Assembly: GCF_000015765.1 (NCBI RefSeq)
Contig: NC_008942.1
Location: 1,441,921-1,505,920 of the forward strand
Length of the DNA stretch: 64,000 bases
Direction of reading: 5' to 3'
Source: Methanocorpusculum labreanum Z
GTDB lineage: Archaea > Halobacteriota > Methanomicrobia > Methanomicrobiales > Methanocorpusculaceae
This document shows positions 27,601-35,679 of the stretch, piece by piece. How positions within the stretch are numbered: the stretch's first letter is position 1; every line of letters starts with the position of its first letter. The notes under the pieces were generated by a model. That model searched no databases and was not told the DNA's origin. It was given only the letters and a program-made list of their open reading frames with translations. Both the position numbers and the translations under genes were made by a program.

Positions 27601-29352
27601 AAGCCGGTTCAGTTCAGCCTGTTTTCCCCACAAAGGATTATTCAGTATTTCGAGCGTCACCGAATATCCCTTCAGCAGATACCGGCAGGTCTCGATCAGG
27701 CGGGACACCTCGGTCTCGCTTCGGGGGACCGGGATGTCCGTCAGATCGAAAACGGCACGCATAACGGTCTGAAGATCCTGGATTTTTTCCTGATAGGTTA
27801 TTACCAGATCACGGATATCATCCATATCGCGTGGAAGGATCATACCGGGCCTGGTCATAGCCCACGGATGATTCGAAAGAGACTCGCCGTCTTTAAGCAA
27901 AATCGGCAGGTATGATGCGATCTCCTGCAAAGAAGAGACCGCAGCCTTGTACTCATCCGGGGTTATTTCAACGGCATTCTCGATGGGAATCTTTTGGAGC
28001 CGATAATTTTTCCGGTGCGGACTGCTTTCAAACTCATACCGATACTGCTCCCTGATGCCGAACAGATCATATGGTGTAAATCCGCAGGCACCGATCGGTG
28101 TCTTGAGTTCATGACAGTACCCGCTCAACTCGGTTTTCAGCGAATCGATCTGACCCGGATCATAGGCTGAGCCGGCTGTTTCTGGTGAAGGATGCTGGAG
28201 ACTTTTCTCAAGTTCGCGAATGAGCTCGGTCTTCTTTGCTTTCTGACTGTGAAGTTCCAGACAATACGGAGAAAGACCGGCTACGTCCAAGCGGCGTTTC
28301 ACGACTTCGAGAGCAGCCATCTTTTCACTGACGAACAATACCGTCTTACCGACAGCCAGCATCTCGGCAATCATGTTTGCGATCGTCTGGCTTTTGCCCG
28401 TACCCGGCGGCCCTTCGACCACAAGATTTCGGCCGGCCTTTGCCTCCTCGATCACGGCGATCTGGGAGGAGTCGGCATCCAGAATGCTGAAGCTGCGTTC
28501 GCTTGGGAGCCGGAGATCCGCCTCTTTTTCCGGGAAGGGCGGGGCAGGATTGGCCTCGGCTTCCGGATGGAATAGCCTTTTGATCAAAGGATTTGCCTCA
28601 AGCGGGGAACTTCCTTCCCAGCCGGCAGGATCCAGATCCTTGAACATCACAAATTTACGGAAACTAAAAAGATCAAGTGAGATACCGGGGATGAATTTCC
28701 AATCTTTTTCGGCAACCGTTTCCTGAATGGTGGTGAAATAAGCTGATATCTCCTCGACCGTCTCCGGATGTCCAAGATCCGGAAGAACGACGCCCTGTTC
28801 GGCAAGTTTTGCAACCAGTGACAGGGAAAGGGTTGGATCTTCTCCGGTCCACCTAAGCGTATAGTTTTCTTTGATCTTCTGACGTTCCAGATCGACCGGG
28901 ATAAGAAGAAGCGGAGCGGTGAAGGGTTTTGCCGGGCAGTCGCGTTCGGTCCATTCGACAAACCCGAGAGCAAGATAGAGAACCGGATATCCCTGCTCTT
29001 CAAAAACAGTCCGGCTTTTGTTCTGAAGACTGTAGAGTTTTTTGCGGAGCTCGATGTCGGTATAGGAGGTATGGAGGATAAGATCGGCATACTTTGCGGT
29101 CTTGGAGAAGGTAGGATACTTCCAGATGCGTTTGTCCTCAGACTCGGTTTGTGAAGCTTTGCCGGACGGATAAAACTTCATCCCCTTCTCATCAAGAACA
29201 AGGAGCCGATAGATATCCGCTGGATCACCGTCGATGACCTCGATCGATCTGCCGGGAGACGGTTTATAGTTCAGCAGATTGCTGCGGACCGTCAGATCCA
29301 GTAATCTGCTGCGTAGTTCTTCCAGTTCCACGATTCCCTGTTCCATGTACAC
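24628..29352 (-). CDS. Large SF1 helicase-nuclease (DUF4011/DUF3320 type)
   Basis: A 1574-residue multidomain protein. An N-terminal DUF4011-like region (1-290) is followed by a split SF1 helicase: Walker A GPPGTGKSQT at 314-323, FDEASQVRPEDA as motif II, GDSRQLPPT as motif III, and late motifs including TVQGDERDTMLISIGYG and LNVLITRAR. Residues about 1245-1345 (LEDYGYTV ... DIAVSDPKDPGVYMAGILCDG ... GWHLIRIW) look like a Vsr-like PD-(D/E)XK endonuclease domain, and a DUF3320-like C-terminus follows. Proteins of this build have been linked to phage defence in bacteria, but a repair role is equally open here. It sits alone, with no recognisable defence partner. Confidence 0.85.
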   Translation of the reverse strand: MYMEQGIVELEELRSRLLDLTVRSNLLNYKPSPGRSIEVIDGDPADIYRLLVLDEKGMKFYPSGKASQTESEDKRIWKYPTFSKTAKYADLILHTSYTDIELRKKLYSLQNKSRTVFEEQGYPVLYLALGFVEWTERDCPAKPFTAPLLLIPVDLERQKIKENYTLRWTGEDPTLSLSLVAKLAEQGVVLPDLGHPETVEEISAYFTTIQETVAEKDWKFIPGISLDLFSFRKFVMFKDLDPAGWEGSSPLEANPLIKRLFHPEAEANPAPPFPEKEADLRLPSERSFSILDADSSQIAVIEEAKAGRNLVVEGPPGTGKSQTIANMIAEMLAVGKTVLFVSEKMAALEVVKRRLDVAGLSPYCLELHSQKAKKTELIRELEKSLQHPSPETAGSAYDPGQIDSLKTELSGYCHELKTPIGACGFTPYDLFGIREQYRYEFESSPHRKNYRLQKIPIENAVEITPDEYKAAVSSLQEIASYLPILLKDGESLSNHPWAMTRPGMILPRDMDDIRDLVITYQEKIQDLQTVMRAVFDLTDIPVPRSETEVSRLIETCRYLLKGYSVTLEILNNPLWGKQAELNRLIANMQDLHDHNSRIQTNFTPEIYLRNPARLYSEFLAYSEKGAFGKLFSGGYKKLKADIARYYVGPVPDDSKILSDLKDARNYLTARDVWAQDKAAYLSLFAPVWKDEETDPASLRSFTEWVLAVLTMVQEELITPHTIELLCSGQITPQSLSPLFEQLEDAVIAHSESRDVLFTRLGIQEFETDQTFASMRKLTDLWITEIDRLSEWSTFLTYAETCEKTTAAPVLPLLFTDKISAEALIPAYLTGYADALLKEAYRVRPLLARFAQAPHELKIKTFAEYDRAAISANAARIIQKLDQTIPEIYVGASRDSEMGVLTGEFNRKRGHMSIRTLMTKAGGLIQQIKPCFMMSPLSVAQYLDPHSVQFDIIIFDEASQVRPEDALGALMRGRQLVVMGDSRQLPPTTFFDQIAGPDEDDEESVAGIGDMESLLHVCKQSYPTRRLRWHYRSRHESLIALSNEEFYDGSLMVFPSPRHETPDLGLSFVHLPNTIYERGKSGVNKGEAQVVAESVIEYYLKYPDKTLGVATFSTRQQEAIRHEVDVLLRTHPEVEMLMRPANGEHFFVKNLETVQGDERDTMLISIGYGFDENHRLSRNFGPLNQAGGERRLNVLITRARERCVVFSNFRGADLQIDPDSSSGVAALSRFLTYAEDRSSMMSGSDIRGVDDTEYFPESVAVMLEDYGYTVSRNVGCVGFRIDIAVSDPKDPGVYMAGILCDGSNYWSSDVARDRDRLRSQVLEGLGWHLIRIWSAEWFQHPVSCTKILLDFLADIQKPIEPAAEIVEEPPKIEPTSASPELIIEETPVIKQPAYAKVKVEPYVFCTECDLNKYHQFSSVPDSVLTTAMLQIISVEGPISLSVLHARIKELGSVSKMTPAIKKKIASLAEDEVNADRLTVDDEGFYSVPNKELAARERPAKWSCNDVSLLEIGLAAEIILGKQFSTPKSDLVRQTALVLGFKLTAPVKERMEMGIDAAISSGSIATEGDKLLRNAE

Positions 29353-29395
29353 ATCCCTATAGATGTACCTATATTGGCGGGCAGACTCTTAGTAG

Positions 29396-31018
29396 TTATG
29401 TGATCTGAGTCGTGCGGGTAAACACATCGAAGTTGTAACTGCCGATTTTACCAGCACGGGTGAAGAAGTATGCGATCCAGCCAGGATCCTCCCCGGTACC
29501 TGGACAGTCGATCCAGTAGTTCAGCCGGATCGTTTCTTTTGTGTACCCGTCAAGCGAGTCGTAACTCTCGTCATCATGGGTGATGATGATATCATAGTCT
29601 CCCGAAAGAAGCGTGGACGAATCCTTCAGTCCTCCATAATAGGTAAATCTGTCCCAGGCATCACCGCGGTAATACCACATAAAGGGCCAGGCCTGATCGG
29701 TCGCAAGAGCAACTCTGTCAGAGGCATCGATCGCTGCCATCAGGGGAACAAGATCCTCCGAGTTCTGGACCTGAATGATCGGCTCGGCGATATCCGTCGG
29801 CGTGTATGCCACATAACAGGTTGTGGCAAACAAAAGGACGGCACATACAACAAGAAGGATCTTCCAGTATTTTCCGGTAAAGGTGAGAGCGAACGCTGCG
29901 ACGAAGATCATCGGCACCAGCTGATGGAGAGAAAGCCAGGGAACTTTTTCCCCGATGTAGGCATAGGTAAGGCAGGCGATCAATGTCCAGTAAACGGCAA
30001 ACCGGATAAACTCCTTTTTTCTGTCAACAAAGACGGGAGCTTCCGGCCGGCGAAACAAGGCCGCAAAGGAGAACTTCTTTTTTGGTTCAGTTTGTTCTTG
30101 TTCCTCCGGATTTTCCAACTCATCTTCTTTTTCAGATGACCGTTTTTTGCCGGTCACTAGGAAAATGACGATGCCTGCTGCTGCCAGAATAAGGATCGGC
30201 AGTTCATACAAGATGAACATCAGGAGATAGAACACCGGCGGCCCGGCGATCCGCTGTTCGTTGTGCATCGCAATCCAGTGTTCGATGGCCATAGGACCTG
30301 CCTGCAGGATCATTTCGGGATGGGCCCAGAATGAGGAATACAGCGTGCAGATGATTCCAGCGAAGATAATGACCGCGATAATGAGATCACGGATCCATTT
30401 TTCCGGAAGAGTGATCTTTCTGGTCCAAAGAAGATAGAGGAAGAATACGCCGAAGGTAACAAGGATCAGCGGCATATTTTCCTTGGAACACATGCCGAGA
30501 GCCGCCGCCACGGCCGCGAGGGCCAGATAATACCATTTGCCTTTATCCAGCCATGCAAGGAAGGCAACGACCAGAAGGAGTGAGAAGAAGGCCACGAAGA
30601 TATCGTTTCGTAAAAACCGGGAGAAGTAGACCAGTTCCGGAGCGATCGCAAGGAAAAGTGCCGCGATGACGGCGACTTTGCCGGTGAGATACCGCAGTCT
30701 GTACAGCCAGTAGACGAGAGGTATGAGAGCGCAGCCGGCAATACAGGGAAGGATTCTGCCGACTAGATCGGAGTCGCCGAATAGAGCGAACATGGATGCC
30801 GTGATGTAGTATAGGAAGGGTCCGTGATATACCGGATCATACAGGTAATTGCCGGTGGTCAGAAGCTGATAGGAAAACCAGGCATGAATCGCTTCATCGT
30901 GATGAAAGAGCTTGAGATCCAGAAAAGCGAATCTGAGAATGATCGCCAGAATCAGAATGGCAAAGATCACGTGCTCGACACGGATACGATTTTTTATATT
31001 CTGTATAAACGGAAGCAT
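29396..31018 (-). CDS. Agl23-like membrane glycosyltransferase (TIGR03663 family)
   Basis: A 540-residue polytopic protein with about 11-12 membrane segments. The first loop has FHHDEAIHAWFSYQLL and YDPVYHGPFLYYIT, the acidic motif of GT39/GT83-like lipid-linked glycosyltransferases; SRFLRNDIFVAFFSLLL and CSKENMPLIL continue the TIGR03663 pattern, whose haloarchaeal member Agl23 is associated with flippase activity in N-glycosylation. A charged cytoplasmic insertion (about 285-335, KKRSSEKEDELENPEEQEQTE) splits the protein. Likely role: glycan transfer or assembly at the membrane. Confidence 0.83.
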   Translation of the reverse strand: MLPFIQNIKNRIRVEHVIFAILILAIILRFAFLDLKLFHHDEAIHAWFSYQLLTTGNYLYDPVYHGPFLYYITASMFALFGDSDLVGRILPCIAGCALIPLVYWLYRLRYLTGKVAVIAALFLAIAPELVYFSRFLRNDIFVAFFSLLLVVAFLAWLDKGKWYYLALAAVAAALGMCSKENMPLILVTFGVFFLYLLWTRKITLPEKWIRDLIIAVIIFAGIICTLYSSFWAHPEMILQAGPMAIEHWIAMHNEQRIAGPPVFYLLMFILYELPILILAAAGIVIFLVTGKKRSSEKEDELENPEEQEQTEPKKKFSFAALFRRPEAPVFVDRKKEFIRFAVYWTLIACLTYAYIGEKVPWLSLHQLVPMIFVAAFALTFTGKYWKILLVVCAVLLFATTCYVAYTPTDIAEPIIQVQNSEDLVPLMAAIDASDRVALATDQAWPFMWYYRGDAWDRFTYYGGLKDSSTLLSGDYDIIITHDDESYDSLDGYTKETIRLNYWIDCPGTGEDPGWIAYFFTRAGKIGSYNFDVFTRTTQIT

Positions 31019-31261
31019 GGATGCGTAAAGTATGTTTGTCAGGATAGGATATGAATATCTGTGTCCGAACGATCATTTGTTAATAAACTTGGCTTACATT
31101 TTATCACAGGAGTGTGCCATAGTCATAAAGAAGTAAATCATGATCCAGATAGAAAGTATTACTCAAAATAATCGATTCAAGCATTCCGATTCCGTCTTGA
31201 TACAACGTAAAATAGGAAATATCAAACGCGATACAATGCTAAAAACAGAAAAATATATTCA

Positions 31262-31286
31262 AAGAAAAAAACGGGGGGATCCCGTT
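31262..31286 (-). terminator. Hairpin-T terminator of the tuf-rpsJ unit
   Basis: On the minus strand, directly after the rpsJ stop, AACGGG pairs with CCCGTT (plus positions 31270-31275 and 31281-31286), followed by a run of seven T and then CTTTG. The short GC-rich stem plus T tract looks like an efficient terminator for the elongation factor/S10 transcript. Confidence 0.6.
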
Positions 31287-31594
31287 CAGTTCTCTAAAAC
31301 GATCTCGATGCTGATATCTTTTGGAACCTGGATTCGCATAAGCTGCCTGAGTGCACGTTCATCGGCGTCAAGGTCGATGAGGCGTTTGTGCACACGCATC
31401 TGCCAGCGATCCCACGTTGCCGTACCTTCTCCATCAGGGGACTTCCGGATTGGGACGATAAGTCTCTTGGTCGGCAGGGGGATAGGTCCAGCCATATTTA
31501 CACCGGTACGTTCTGCAATCTCACGGATACGGGTACATACCGTCTCCACTTTCTCATAATCAGTCCCTGTCAGGCGTATTCTGGCTTTTTGCAT
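31286..31594 (-). CDS. rpsJ: 30S ribosomal protein S10 (uS10)
   Basis: A 102-residue small-subunit ribosomal protein. [56 protein letters not shown] and the C-terminal [16 protein letters not shown] match archaeal S10 throughout. A good ribosome binding site (GGTGAC) lies about 7 nt before the ATG. It follows tuf by 39 bp on the same strand, the usual archaeal arrangement. Confidence 0.97.
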   Translation of the reverse strand: MQKARIRLTGTDYEKVETVCTRIREIAERTGVNMAGPIPLPTKRLIVPIRKSPDGEGTATWDRWQMRVHKRLIDLDADERALRQLMRIQVPKDISIEIVLEN

Positions 31595-31633
31595 TTTCTA
31601 AGTCACCACAAAAAATTCGAGTGAGCGATGAGA

Positions 31634-32911
31634 TTATCTCATCTGCTTTGCTTTAACGCTCAGAACAAGACCTGCTGCAACGGTCATACCCATATCACGG
31701 ACAGCGAATCTGCCGAGCTGCGGGAGTTCCTTTGCAGTCTCAATGACGAGCGGGCGGGTCGGAGTGATGGTACAGATTGCTGCATCGCCGGCCTTGAGGA
31801 ATGCCGGGTTCTCTTCCTTAACCTGTCCGGAGCGTGGGTCCAGCTTCTTGTTAAGTTCGGTGAACATACATGCAGTCTGTGAGGTGTGGCAGTGGAACAC
31901 CGGGGTGTATCCTACGGAAAGGACGGACGGGTGCTGGAGAACGACGACCTGTGCGGTGAATTCCTCTGCAACGGTCGGCGGGTTCTCGATCGGACCACAG
32001 ACATCGCCGCGGCGAACATCGTTCTTTGCGATACCACGGACGTTGAAACCAACGTTGTCTCCCGGAAGTGCTTCGGGGAATTCTTCGTGGTGCATCTCAA
32101 TGGACTTAACTTCACCGGTAACGTTTGCCGGCATGAAGGAGATCTTCTGTCCTTTCTTGAGGATACCGGTCTCAACACGGCCTACTGGGACGGTTCCAAC
32201 ACCGGAGATGGTGTAGACATCCTGAATCGGGAGTCTGAGCGGCTTGTCGGTCGGCATGTCGGGCATCTTGAAGAGATCAAGTGCTGCAAGAAGTGTCGGG
32301 CCCTTGTACCAGGGGGTGTTTGCCGATGCTTCCTTAATGTTGTCACCGCAGAATGCGCTGATTGGGATGAAGGGGGTCTCGGCCGGTTTGAATCCAACGG
32401 ACATGATGAGCTTGGTCATCTTGTCTTTTGCTTCGTTGTACTTCTCTTCGGAGTAGTTGACTGCATCCATCTTGTTGATGGCGACGATGATCTGGTTGAT
32501 ACCAAGAGTCTTGGACAGGAAAACGTGTTCCTTGGTCTGTTCCATCGGGCCTTCGGTTCCGGATACGACAATGATTGCTGCATCAGCCTGGGATGCACCG
32601 GTGATCATGTTCTTAACGAAGTCACGGTGACCTGGACAGTCGACAACGGTAAAATTGTATTTCGGGGTTTCGAATTTCTTGTGAGCGATATCGATGGTAA
32701 TACCACGTTCACGCTCTTCCTTGAGGGAGTCCATTACCCAGGCGAACTCGAAAGTTGCTTTTCCTTTTGATTCTGCTTCTTTCTTGTATCCATCAAGAAT
32801 GTGCTGCTGTACGACACCGGTCTCGAAGAGAATCCGGCCAACGGTTGTTGACTTACCGTGGTCAATGTGACCGATAACGGCAAGATTCATGTGGGGCTTT
32901 GCTGCTGCCAT
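31634..32911 (-). CDS. tuf: Translation elongation factor EF-1 alpha
   Basis: A 425-residue GTPase that delivers aminoacyl-tRNA to the ribosome. G1 GHIDHGKST at 14-22, G3 [10 protein letters not shown]4 NKMD and the switch region [11 protein letters not shown] are all present, with the two C-terminal beta-barrel domains. Heads a transcript with rpsJ; a strong TATA box lies about 90 bp upstream of the start codon. Confidence 0.97.
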   Translation of the reverse strand: MAAAKPHMNLAVIGHIDHGKSTTVGRILFETGVVQQHILDGYKKEAESKGKATFEFAWVMDSLKEERERGITIDIAHKKFETPKYNFTVVDCPGHRDFVKNMITGASQADAAIIVVSGTEGPMEQTKEHVFLSKTLGINQIIVAINKMDAVNYSEEKYNEAKDKMTKLIMSVGFKPAETPFIPISAFCGDNIKEASANTPWYKGPTLLAALDLFKMPDMPTDKPLRLPIQDVYTISGVGTVPVGRVETGILKKGQKISFMPANVTGEVKSIEMHHEEFPEALPGDNVGFNVRGIAKNDVRRGDVCGPIENPPTVAEEFTAQVVVLQHPSVLSVGYTPVFHCHTSQTACMFTELNKKLDPRSGQVKEENPAFLKAGDAAICTITPTRPLVIETAKELPQLGRFAVRDMGMTVAAGLVLSVKAKQMR

Positions 32912-32994
32912 GATAATGTATCTCCACTTTGACTCATTGATCGGATGTACAAAAGAGTATGATCCAAATCAACACGAGTGTAAACAGATAGGTC

Positions 32995-33015
32995 TTACAA
33001 CCATATAAAATAATT
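32995..33015 (-). promoter_or_regulatory. Promoter of tuf-rpsJ
   Basis: Read on the minus strand, GAATTATTTTATATGGTTG holds a canonical archaeal TATA box (TTTTATATGG, plus positions 33001-33010) preceded by a purine-rich stretch as a possible BRE. Initiation about 25 bp downstream would give a leader of some 65-70 nt for this highly expressed gene. The divergent small gene at 33075 may share the region. Confidence 0.5.
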
Positions 33016-33074
33016 CCTCGGGCAAACGAACAGAACCGACAGACTAATAGGAAAATAATCCCGTATTCTCTGTA

Positions 33075-33383
33075 ATGAAATCATTACCTCTTGAGAGAAA
33101 ACCGAGCGGTAAATCGACCGTGATGTGCGGGGATAAGGAAGTTTCCGTACACAGTACCTGTGTTTTTTGCGCGAACTGCGCGGGAATACGGGTAAACCGG
33201 AGAGTTACCCCGAATCCATACGCCCAGGCAATGCGCGGGTCAAAGGGAGGATTATCCCTCGATGAACAGTTAATGGAAGGAATGACCCTTTTCAACACCG
33301 TGATCGAAGACAAGAATGCCACCGATATCGAGTGTTCGGATGACGCAGGGTCCGGATACCAGCCGCTCTCACGCAGACGTTAG
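33075..33383 (+). CDS. Small cysteine-motif protein of unknown function
   Basis: A 102-residue soluble protein with a probable metal-binding knuckle: C18, then C29-x2-C32-x2-C35 in STCVFCANCAG. The C-terminus is basic (PLSRRR). The family was not recognised. Coding is supported by sensible composition and by its position in an otherwise empty gap between divergent tuf and convergent cobS; its last 15 bp overlap the 3' end of cobS. Possibly a small RNA- or DNA-binding protein, but that is only suggested by the cysteine knuckle. Confidence 0.65.
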   Translation: MKSLPLERKPSGKSTVMCGDKEVSVHSTCVFCANCAGIRVNRRVTPNPYAQAMRGSKGGLSLDEQLMEGMTLFNTVIEDKNATDIECSDDAGSGYQPLSRRR

Positions 33384-34109
33384 TATTACCGCTACGACCA
33401 GAAGAACGGCCATCCGGGTGATTTCGTTGCCCGCACCGGTCACATCCCCGTTCGTTCCGCCGAAGAGTTTTCGCGCGAGGAAATGGAGGCACAGGAATGT
33501 GACAAGAGCCGCAGCGAGTCCTGCCCCGACATACATTTTTCCAGGCAAAAGGAAGAGCGGGAGAGTTAAGAGTACGGCATAGAGGCAGAACCGCTTTTTT
33601 GAACGATCGTAGATATATTTCTGAATCCCGTCGTGAAATGGTTTTCCAAGCGCTGATGAGAAAGCCATACTCAGTTTCCCAAAAATTTCTGCTATGAACA
33701 CGGCGAAAGCGATTTGCAGGACGGTCATGGATGAGAGAGCGGCGTAGGAAATCAGAACAACCATGATTCCAAGAGCGAGTGCCCCGGCACCTGTCGTTCG
33801 GTCGGTCATGGCACGTATCCGTTTTTCCCTGCTTCCATGCGCCATGAGTCCGTCGCCGAAGTCGAGAAGTCCGTCGAAGTGGTTGCCGCCGGAAATGAAG
33901 ACCGCCAAGGCAAGGGTGAGGGCGGCGATTATCGAAGAGTTTTCAAATCCGAGATACCAGGCGATCAGCCCGGGAAGTGCCGCGATACCGCCGGTGACGT
34001 ATCCTGCTATCGGATAGAGCCAGCTTCGCTTCGCAAAACATTCATAATCCGCCGGTTTCCCCAGAGGGAGGATCGTGGTGAACTGTAAGAGTGCGCGAAG
34101 TGACTGCAT
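33369..34109 (-). CDS. cobS: Adenosylcobinamide-GDP ribazoletransferase (cobalamin synthase)
   Basis: A 246-residue polytopic membrane enzyme joining the nucleotide loop to adenosylcobinamide-GDP in the last steps of cobamide synthesis. The metal-binding motif GGNHFDGLLDFGDGLMAHG is at about 74-92 and AMTDRTTGAGALALG follows, as in all CobS proteins; five to six hydrophobic segments surround them. It is divergent from cobT with a 38-bp gap. Cobamides are essential for methanogen methyltransferases. Confidence 0.95.
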   Translation of the reverse strand: MQSLRALLQFTTILPLGKPADYECFAKRSWLYPIAGYVTGGIAALPGLIAWYLGFENSSIIAALTLALAVFISGGNHFDGLLDFGDGLMAHGSREKRIRAMTDRTTGAGALALGIMVVLISYAALSSMTVLQIAFAVFIAEIFGKLSMAFSSALGKPFHDGIQKYIYDRSKKRFCLYAVLLTLPLFLLPGKMYVGAGLAAALVTFLCLHFLARKLFGGTNGDVTGAGNEITRMAVLLVVAVILTSA

Positions 34110-34111
34110 TT

Positions 34112-34146
34112 ATATTATATCTTGTCAGTCCTAAATGATATAATAT
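34112..34146. promoter_or_regulatory. Symmetrical divergent cobS/cobT promoter
   Basis: The 38 bp between the two start codons contain a perfect 10-bp inverted repeat: ATATTATATC at 34112-34121 and GATATAATAT at 34137-34146. Each arm is TATA-like and lies 27-37 bp upstream of the start codon of the gene on its far side, the distance for a leaderless archaeal transcript. The two promoters would therefore interlock, each TATA box sitting at the other gene's start. The same repeat could instead be an operator. Confidence 0.55.
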
Positions 34147-34147
34147 C

Positions 34148-35158
34148 ATGTCATTTGTTTCAACGAGAGCGGATTTCTCTGCAGAGTCTCCGATGTTCGC
34201 CCTGATTCTGTCAAACTCCCTCGTCTCCACAATAGAGGGAGTATCCGGAGCTGGGGAAAGCCCGGCAAAAAGTCTGATGGTCCCCCCGTTAGACGCCGAA
34301 CTTATTATAAACGGCGAGATAACCTCCGTTGACATGACACCAAACACGCCGACCGGCTGCCCGACGCCGGCGGTCCTGACTCTCGCGATGATGGATCTTA
34401 TCGGCATGAAACCTCTCATGATCGCGGCTGGTCTGGATCATGAGGTCACTGTCCCCCATATACAGTTCGGTGAAAAAGCCGGAGGCGACCCTCGGGAAGG
34501 AAGGGCCGTTCCCAATGCGAAGGAACTTTTTGAAAAAGGCAGATGGCTCGGGGAGTATCTCTCCCAGACCCACGACCTCCTTGTTCTCGGTGAGTGTCTT
34601 CCGGGCGGGACGACGACCGCACTCTGTGTTCTTCGCGCTCTTGGCTACCAGGCAAAGGTCAGCAGCTGCCTCGTGGATAACCCGGTCTGTATCAAAGAGA
34701 AAATCGCAGCCGAAGCAGTGAAAAAAGTACAGAAAGCTGGCGTGACCGATCCGCTCGAGATCGTTTCGATGGTCGGGGACCCCATGATCCCGGTCGCCGC
34801 AGGAATCGCCGAAGGATATCGGGGGAAACTGTTCCTTGCTGGAGGCACGCAGATGCTTGCAGCCGCTGCAGTGATTCGGGCACTTGGAAACACAGTTCCT
34901 GATATTGTAACGACAGTATATGTCTACGATGACAAGACGGCCTCGTTCAAGGAAACGGCCGCCGCAGTCGGAGCAGATGCCTATTATGTGGATCCGGAAT
35001 TCGGATCGATCGGCCATGACGGCCTTGCCCGATACGCAGAAGGCGAGATCAAAGAGGGGTCGGGCGCCGGAGGAGCGATGTTTCTTGCAAGCATTCTCGG
35101 CTTCCCTCCCGAGGTTATCAGGAACACGATCCGCGAACAGGTCATCAGATACGCATAG
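34148..35158 (+). CDS. cobT: Nicotinate-nucleotide-dimethylbenzimidazole phosphoribosyltransferase, archaeal CobT
   Basis: A 336-residue enzyme of the archaeal CobT family (TIGR00303) that activates the lower-ligand base for cobamides. Characteristic segments are SVDMTPNTPTGCPTPAVLT, ECLPGGTTTALCVLRALG (phosphoribosyl binding), SMVGDPMIPVAAGIAEGY, and the C-terminal GEIKEGSGAGGAMFLA. It is followed directly (next base) by the cysteine-cluster gene. Divergent with cobS, forming a compact nucleotide-loop locus. Confidence 0.92.
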   Translation: MSFVSTRADFSAESPMFALILSNSLVSTIEGVSGAGESPAKSLMVPPLDAELIINGEITSVDMTPNTPTGCPTPAVLTLAMMDLIGMKPLMIAAGLDHEVTVPHIQFGEKAGGDPREGRAVPNAKELFEKGRWLGEYLSQTHDLLVLGECLPGGTTTALCVLRALGYQAKVSSCLVDNPVCIKEKIAAEAVKKVQKAGVTDPLEIVSMVGDPMIPVAAGIAEGYRGKLFLAGGTQMLAAAAVIRALGNTVPDIVTTVYVYDDKTASFKETAAAVGADAYYVDPEFGSIGHDGLARYAEGEIKEGSGAGGAMFLASILGFPPEVIRNTIREQVIRYA

Positions 35159-35677
35159 ATGGAACTGGAAATACAGATCCTCAACGCGGAATTCGCCTGC
35201 AGATGCTGCGGAGAATGCTGCAGCGGAAATGATAACGAGGTCATGGTCTCGCCCGATGAAATCGATCTGCTCTGTGAAGCGACAAACCTTACCCTGGATC
35301 AGATCGCCGAGCCGTATCCGGAATGGATCAATGATCAGGGAGCGACCTTCACCTTCGGCCGCGTTTTACGGCGGGGAGAGGATGGAAACTGTATGTTTCT
35401 GAAAAACAACCGGTGCACCGTCTATGAACACCGACCGCATATCTGCCGGACCTATCCTTTCATGCTTGACGGGGACCGGCTACTCGTTTTTGAATGCTCG
35501 GGATGTAAATCAGGCGAGCCAACGCCGGACGCGGAATTGATCGCACGGGATCTCCTTGCCCGCCGCGAGGCGGAGGATAAGGAATTTCTTTTAACAAAAG
35601 AGCAGTACCAAAAGCATAGTATGGTTATGGGGTCAACAATCATCTTCGACAGCAGGGGAGCTCATCAGCACAAATAA
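35159..35677 (+). CDS. YkgJ-family cysteine-cluster protein
   Basis: A 172-residue protein with the CxxCxxCC-type metal motif (FACRCCGECCSGN, about 13-25) and downstream cysteines in GNCMFLKNNRCTVYEHRPHICRTYPF and ECSGCKSG, the pattern of the YkgJ/Fe-S-oxidoreductase-like cysteine cluster family. It may bind zinc or an iron-sulfur cluster; no reaction is assigned. Starts at the base after the cobT stop and ends 2 bp before the TraB gene, so all three are probably one transcript. Confidence 0.85.
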   Translation: MELEIQILNAEFACRCCGECCSGNDNEVMVSPDEIDLLCEATNLTLDQIAEPYPEWINDQGATFTFGRVLRRGEDGNCMFLKNNRCTVYEHRPHICRTYPFMLDGDRLLVFECSGCKSGEPTPDAELIARDLLARREAEDKEFLLTKEQYQKHSMVMGSTIIFDSRGAHQHK

Positions 35678-35679
35678 CA

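Noticed and set aside
31019-31261. Possible small genes in the gap upstream of the Agl23-like gene (for example a plus-strand frame from 31140)
   Set aside because: The frame runs antisense into rpsJ and has no coding-like features; the gap probably holds only the Agl23 promoter.
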